Source of the DNA: Tamarix chinensis
Lineage: Eukaryota; Streptophyta; Magnoliopsida; Caryophyllales; Tamaricaceae
Assembly: GCA_030549775.1 (NCBI GenBank)
Contig: CM060174.1
Span: forward strand, 14,998,128-15,062,127
Length of the DNA: 64,000 nt
Direction of reading: 5' to 3'
The stretch's first letter is position 1, and every line of letters starts with the position of its first letter. This document shows positions 59,201 to 64,000 of this stretch, piece by piece. The notes beneath the pieces were generated by a model that was given only the letters and a program-made list of their open reading frames with translations, had not been told where the DNA came from and ran no database searches. The position numbers and the translations under genes were made by a program.

Positions 59201-60692
59201 ATGATTTCTTCTTATTCATTTAATATATATATATTGAGTCAAGTTATTATTGAATTATAATAAAGTGTTGTTGTTTATTACCTTCGTCTCCCATTAAATA
59301 ATGTCTTTTTTTTTATTCCAAGATAAATTTAGGGTTATTAGGACAGTTTAACATATAATAATTAATTTAAATGCTTTTAACGTAATATAAGATACTAATT
59401 TATTGAATATTTATATTTAAATGATCAATAAATAATAATTAGAGCATATGGTGAAATAAAAATAAGAATTCATGCCACAACGATTGTGACTTATAATTTA
59501 TTGTTCGCGATGTTATTATACTGTGACACTGCAACTGTGATTTTATTTCTTTGTTCAATTTGTGTGAAAAATGTCTTGATTGTTTTAACATTTTGTCATA
59601 TCCACTGTCCTGTTGCTTCTTTGTGGTCTAGCAACTCTTTGCTATGATTATGAGCTTGCAGCTCCGATCTTTTGGGGGAGGATCACTGAGATTCAACCCT
59701 CAGTATAATCTTTCTTGAGGTATTGTTTCTTTTGTTTGAGACCCTGAGGTTATAGCTCCTTTTTGTTTGTTACCTGCGGGGTAGCTTAGGCTTGAATATG
59801 TTAGAAAGTTATACCTGGGTAAAAAAAAAAAAAAGTTTGGATCAAACTGTGTTGGACTTACGCAAGGACAATGCGATCTCTGTTTGTATGTGGACTTCCA
59901 CTGGTCCCGGGGATGATAAGTAGAGACCCCTCTGACGGCAGAGTCAGAGGAATTCTAGATTCGACTAACTTGGCGATTATTAATGGACCGTTTACAGCAG
60001 GCCCACGAAAATAAAAATTGTTTTAAAGTAATTTGAGTGAAAAAGTAGTACTGTGAAAAAACTTTTTATATAAGTAGCAGTTCAGGTCAAAATAATCATG
60101 CAACATTATGCTGCAAGTAGCAGCAGACGAGCGCATTCTAAAATTTGTCCCTCAGGTGAGGTTACGCGTCAGACGGTTGCATCCTCATCTCTGGGACCAT
60201 GCATTAACTCAAAGATTAGGTTTGTTCCTTTACAAGACAAGAATTGATGTCTCTAATCTCTTTGTAATGGATGTAACTTGGTTAAGTGCGTTGCCTTTTC
60301 TTTTTAATTTTATCAATGCTGTTGAGCTCGGTTATCATAGCTCGTATCTTCTCTCGCTCTCTTCCCAAGATCTGTGTTGTTGTGTTGTGTTATCTGTCAT
60401 CTTATACCCCAAAACTGTCCTATCCCGCTAGACTGTATGACAAAATTTCATGCATGGGTTGTGTATTTGGCTTAAAAATGGCGATATATACCTCCTTACA
60501 GGTACAATTGATGCAATAATCAAGATGATTCGTTATGAAGGATTGTTTGGGTTTTACAAGGGAATGAGCACAAAGATAGTGCAAAGTGTGTTTGCGGCTT
60601 CGTTACTCTTCATGATTAAGGAAGAGCTTGTTAAGGCTTTCTTGAGTCTAGCTGATAGGAGCCGTAAGCTGCGAGTGAATGTGGTAAAATAA
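50283..60692 (+). CDS. PXN: Peroxisomal nicotinamide adenine dinucleotide carrier (mitochondrial carrier family), eleven coding exons, 370 aa
   Basis: Exons 50283-50363, 50430-50552, 50879-50953, 51202-51332, 51634-51688, 54576-54731, 54885-54953, 55038-55145, 57923-57991, 58641-58695 and 60502-60692 join in frame with GT-AG introns (1113 bases). The protein starts MSSAIANGLAGAGGGVVALI. It has three carrier repeats with signature cores TYPLLTVNTRQQ (repeat 1), TNPIWVLVTRMQ (2) and TYPLLVVKSRLQAKQ (3), and repeat-end motifs GWGGLYSGL, GFWKGIVPTL and GFYKGMSTKIVQS; six membrane helices are expected. This pattern, including non-acidic residues in the first two signatures, is that of plant PXN, which in Arabidopsis imports NAD into peroxisomes in exchange for AMP and also carries CoA; specificity here is inferred. 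The hydrophilic loop encoded by exon 6 (54576-54731) is the most variable part of the family. Long introns are filled with repeats. A separate 5' UTR exon is likely. Confidence 0.95.
52250..53040. repeat. Dispersed repeat in PXN intron 5
   Basis: The core at about 52440-52960 is the reverse complement of 59100-59520 in intron 10: shared words include TTATTTTTATTTCAC, ATTATTTATTGATCATTT, CCTTGGAATAAAAAAAAA and AAATGAATAAGAA. Outer parts contain TATCGGC/CCGATAT words and an ACCGCTAGCGGT palindrome near 52976, typical of a decayed non-autonomous DNA transposon. Family not identified. Confidence 0.65.
53130..54160. other. Unassigned sequence in PXN intron 5
   Basis: Includes a short (ATTG)5 run near 53641, TTATTATTGTTGTC-type stretches and a block reading like a retroelement LTR or leader (CTTCTTCTTCTCTATAGAATTC ... 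near 53590), but no termini or target duplication. Short minus-strand frames at 54162-54466 are not supported. Confidence 0.35.
56073..56322. mobile_element. Stowaway-type MITE in PXN intron 8, about 250 bp
   Basis: The left end ATCCCTTCGTCTCATTTTGT and the right end (inward CTCCCTCCGTCCCATTTTGT) are inverted repeats of the Stowaway/Tc1-mariner class. TA precedes the left end; the right flank is TG, a likely mutated TA. Frames at 56134-56464 overlap it and are not genes. Confidence 0.75.
57000..57620 (+). pseudogene. Possible decayed retrotransposon gag fragment in PXN intron 8
   Basis: Broken plus-strand stretches read TNLPDINGKEDLDKL and LHFTSYASLWLNNLNHQ, which resemble the start and middle of a plant gag domain, with stops and shifts between. 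Too decayed for a firm family assignment. Confidence 0.3.
59005..59580. repeat. Dispersed repeat in PXN intron 10, inverted copy of the intron 5 repeat
   Basis: The core at about 59100-59520 pairs with 52440-52960 in reverse orientation. Edges carry GGTGTCGCTATAATGTAGCAG (near 59006) and TGTGACACTGCAACTG (near 59521), matching the CGCTA-type edges of the other copy. Confidence 0.65.
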
Positions 60693-60747
60693 AGCCTCTG
60701 CCATCTGCATGGACTCACAGAACGTTACACGAATCGACATGATTGTA

Positions 60748-60753
60748 AATAAA
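60748..60753 (+). terminator. Possible polyadenylation signal of the PXN-type gene
   Basis: AATAAA 56 bases after the TAA stop at 60690-60692. Confidence 0.6.
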
Positions 60754-61079
60754 GCATTATTTATTTTGCATCGGTACAAACGAAGCAGAATTTTTCATGC
60801 CTTTCTTAGATTGCATTAGAACAAATAATGCAGATTGATATCGACTTCATCCGGAAAGTTGCATTTCACCCGACGATCATGCCACGGTGGTAGAAAGCAC
60901 TGAGATTTACCAGACACGCGGGAGTACAATTGTTGTAGGATGCTATAGATTAAGCCGTTTATTGGAGCTATTGTAACAAAGTGTTCACTTAAGAAAATAT
61001 TTTTTTTAAAGAAAAAATTTAAGGCAAAAGTTACCAAATTAAAAAAAATTATCATAAATAAATATTTTTATTTGGTAGT

Positions 61080-61690
61080 TCCATACCAGGGTTAAGAGAT
61101 AATCTCAATCTGTACTCCCACATGTCGAAGTTGATCGAATGTGTTTCTATTGCACTTATGCCACTCTCTTCTGATGTCAGTGACATTCGCTCTTGAGATT
61201 TTCTCTGATTCTATGCATGTAATTCAAAATCGATATAGGTGGTCAGATACTCAGATTCGGCAAGTGGCGCGCAACTGCAAGCTCTCGAAGCAATGAAATA
61301 ATGAGATCACTACAGGCAGTTGCATATGTGTGTTTTTCATCCCGTCACTGATTAAACCTTTCAAGAAATGCTGACTCAATGGATATTAACTACTCCTGAT
61401 TTATGATGCGATGCAAGCTTTCAAGCATTACCTATAGATTTATAGCATATTCTATACCTCTAATAGATACATCGCTATACTCATGAGGTAATCTAGCAAG
61501 GTTTGAGTTGTTAGAATTGTTCTCCCCAATGTCAAATTCTTTTACTACTAAGGCATAGCAGATACAACACTCCTCAGCAATAATCATGTCTTTCTCATGT
61601 CATAATAAGCTCTTTTTAACCTCGATGAGTTTCATATAATCACATGAATAAGGTTTCAATTTATACTCTTTTTTTATCTTTAAGCACAAT
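61080..61690. other. Unassigned sequence between the PXN-type gene and the gypsy remnant
   Basis: Mixed composition, no supported frame. Part may belong to the decayed retroelement that follows on the minus strand. Confidence 0.35.
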
Positions 61691-63290
61691 TTATTCATTA
61701 GTTACACCATTGTGGGTTAAATTTTCATTATATTGCCATGGTCTACCTAATAATATACCACAAGCATCCATAGGTAATGCATCACATAAGATCTTATCAT
61801 GGTAATCCCTAATGTGAAATGAAATTACAGTTTACTTATTTACCTTAATACCTTTTTACTTATTAAGACATTGTAATGAATATGGTCTAGGATGACTAGC
61901 AGTCATTTACCCTAGTTGTTTGACCATATTTTCACTTGCAACATGATTACACAAACCACTATATACAATGACCCTACAAACTTTATCACTAATCCTATAA
62001 TTAGTTTTAAAAATTTTATCCATATGTGTATATTGATTATTAGGTTGTATTTGTAATACTTGTTGAATTGCAAAGCATGGATTACTGCCTTCTTTCTACG
62101 TACTTAAGGTATCATTATTAGACTCAATTTCTAGGTCATCAATATCAACACAGAGTTATCAATATTTTATTTCCTTTAAGGTCAATACTCTTTTATTAGG
62201 AAACTCTCTAGAAAAATGACCATATCATTTATATTTAAAACATTACTTATTAAACATTTCATTAACCTTATTTTTACCCATTTCATCTCGATTAAGGTTA
62301 AGTCTTTTATCATTAGCCGAATATGCATGTTTTCCAAATTTTGATGTAGAGGCATTTGAAAAGGTTTTGGTTGAGGTAGAAGTCGAGGCACTTTTTTTTA
62401 GCATAGGCCTTAGTTGACTTATTTTGTTTTACACATTTTAAAGCTAACATAGTCAAATCATCAAGATAATCAAATGAAAATATTTCTACCTTTTCTCTAA
62501 TCAAGTTATTAAGGCCACCTAATTATCTAGCGCACCTTTGTTCTTTTCTTTCTTGTACATCACATAAGAGTGTAACTCTTTGAAATTTTCTAGTGTATTA
62601 TTCTACACTAAAAAGTTCCTACCTAATAGTAGTTAATTTGATATTCATATCTTGCTCATACTCCTTAAAGATAAATTTCTTTCTTTGTTTTTTTTTTCAG
62701 TTCTCCCATGACTTGATTTTAGTATTCTCTTACCTTTCATGAGTCCTCTTAAAATTACCATGCCAAACCTTAGAAAACTTTTTAAACTTAAGACTATTTA
62801 GCTTACATTTAAGTTCATCATCATACTCTCTAAACTCGAATATAGCCTTGATTTCATGCAACCATTAAAAAAAATAATTCCACATCTAACTCACCATAAA
62901 GATTAGGAAGGTTAACATTTATATCTTTATCTTCATAATGGTTATACCTTGGTTGGAATTTTTCATGGCTTCTTTAGTTGTAGTTGAAGTCATTTAAGCC
63001 ATTCTCGTTTGCTCTTTCTTCATATTCCATTCATTTTTTGTGTTGTCCACCTCTCATTTGTACAACTCATCTCACCATACCTTCTACTTAGTCATTGGTA
63101 GCCTCCATTGTGTTTAGCATGTGTTGGAGTGTCTCTTGGTCAGCCACTCTTAATTCTAGTTGTTGGAGTAGACTTGGGATGGAGGGAAGTTGTTGGAGTT
63201 GTGTGTTGGTAATATTAACACTTGTTGGCAATTGTTGAACTATATTGAACATGTCCTTCATGGACATTTCTTCACCCATAGTTGTTTTCC
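61691..63290 (-). pseudogene. Decayed Ty3/gypsy gag-protease region, truncated before reverse transcriptase
   Basis: Read on the minus strand, a gag-like start lies at 63279 (MGEEMSMKDMFNIVQQL), followed by broken gag sequence, a degenerate zinc knuckle near 62200-62255 (C-F-K-Y ... YGHFSREF, two positions lost), a retropepsin-like stretch near 61920-62040 (KVCRVIVYSGLCNHVASENM) in which the catalytic Asp of the D-S/T-G triad is Tyr, and a conserved ALPMDACGILLGRPWQYN segment near 61730-61790. Many stops interrupt it, and no reverse transcriptase or integrase follows. It cannot encode a working protein. Confidence 0.8.
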
Positions 63291-64000
63291 TTGCTAGAAA
63301 TACCCTCTAAAGTACTTTCTTGTTGTAGGAGATTGGCTGTTTACAGGGTTATCAAGAATCTTGAAATTTTCTTGGACGTAGGAGTTAAGTAGTGGAAGAA
63401 AGGAAGTGATCAAGTAACTAGTAACAAATTTGAAGTGGACAAGATTGGTTTCTTGATGAAGAATATTGGACAATACTCACAATTTAAGAATGAGGAAGTC
63501 GTACAAGAAGATGCTTCAAGGCACTTGCTTTGTGTGAGTGAATGTGAAAAAGCTATGAAAAAGACTTCGAACGTGAGGATGGTGTTCGAAGAAGGCTGGA
63601 TGAATGTGAATTCTTCTTTCTTAAAGTTAGAATGATCGGATGATAACTTAAACAAGGTTAAATATAAGATGGAATATTCAAACCAAGTTGGGAAAAGGGA
63701 GAAAAGTATTTGAAGTGGTTAGGATTCAATGTTGGATGGTCAAAGGTATGAAGGGTTGAGTTTGAATAGTCTAAATAAATACTCGCCGAAACTCAAGGAG
63801 AGAAAAAGATCTTCAATTGTAGGGTTTGAAGATTTGAATAGTTTGGTGAAAGTTGAAGCGGTTCTTTAAACTTTGAGCTTGAGGGTTCAAGGAGTTATTG
63901 AATATGTACTTAAGAATGGTTAAAGATCACCTAATCTTGGTTAAAGATTATAATCATTCTCCTACATTGCATGAGTTGCACTGATGAATAAAATAAGGTT
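63291..64000. other. Upstream part (leader or LTR) of the gypsy remnant
   Basis: A purine-rich stretch upstream of the gag start on the minus strand. Two overlapping frames at 63410-63655 show no domain. No primer-binding site or LTR terminus could be fixed before the window ends. Confidence 0.35.

Noticed and set aside
60108..60519. Two overlapping frames in PXN intron 10
   Set aside because: Intronic, no homology recognised, and out of phase with the well-supported final exon at 60502.

Overview
This window is nuclear DNA from a flowering plant. It holds two multi-exon host genes with GT-AG introns, among them a peroxisomal NAD carrier, plus a plastid-derived atpA fragment and plant-type transposons (CACTA, hAT, Stowaway, Ty3/gypsy, large LTR-like repeats). 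The sequence does not settle monocot versus eudicot. About four fifths of the window is repeat or A+T-rich filler. The many long low-complexity reading frames are shadows inside repeats.

Layout. 1-4584: remains of three LTR-like repeats nested in one another, in both orientations. 5180-10189: a complete 5.0-kb LTR-like element (TG...CA, 5-bp target duplication CATAA) with no internal region. 10806-11487: a non-autonomous hAT element. 12-17 kb: A+T-rich sequence with a Stowaway MITE, a possible SINE and microsatellites. 17803-33429: a nested stack in which an old plus-strand LTR-like repeat was entered by a minus-strand copy (18771-26763), that copy by another (21459-25848), and the oldest also by a 5.56-kb CACTA element (27740-33299). 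Direct target duplications are readable at every level. The CACTA element encodes a Ulp1/C48-protease transposon protein but no visible TNP2 transposase.

Gene 1 (34546-36913, plus, five exons) encodes a 646-residue class-V PLP enzyme of the cysteine desulfurase/aminotransferase fold. 38-46.5 kb is a GTTCA-rich tandem repeat broken by a nuclear plastid insertion (atpA, 39752-40335) and by more LTR-like repeats. 46675-48074 is a hAT-like element with a second hAT MITE inside it.

Gene 2 (coding 50283-60692, plus, eleven coding exons, likely an extra 5' UTR exon near 48.4 kb) encodes a 370-residue peroxisomal NAD carrier (PXN type) of the mitochondrial carrier family. Its introns hold a Stowaway MITE and two oppositely oriented copies of one repeat. 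61.1-64 kb holds a decayed, truncated Ty3/gypsy gag-protease region on the minus strand.

The two host genes show no operon-like or pathway link; they are neighbours separated by transposon debris. I found no CRISPR array, rRNA or convincing tRNA gene. The best candidates for something not well described are the LTR-like family with unusually long inverted ends and no interior, and the CACTA element whose ends are built from AATAACGGTT palindromes.
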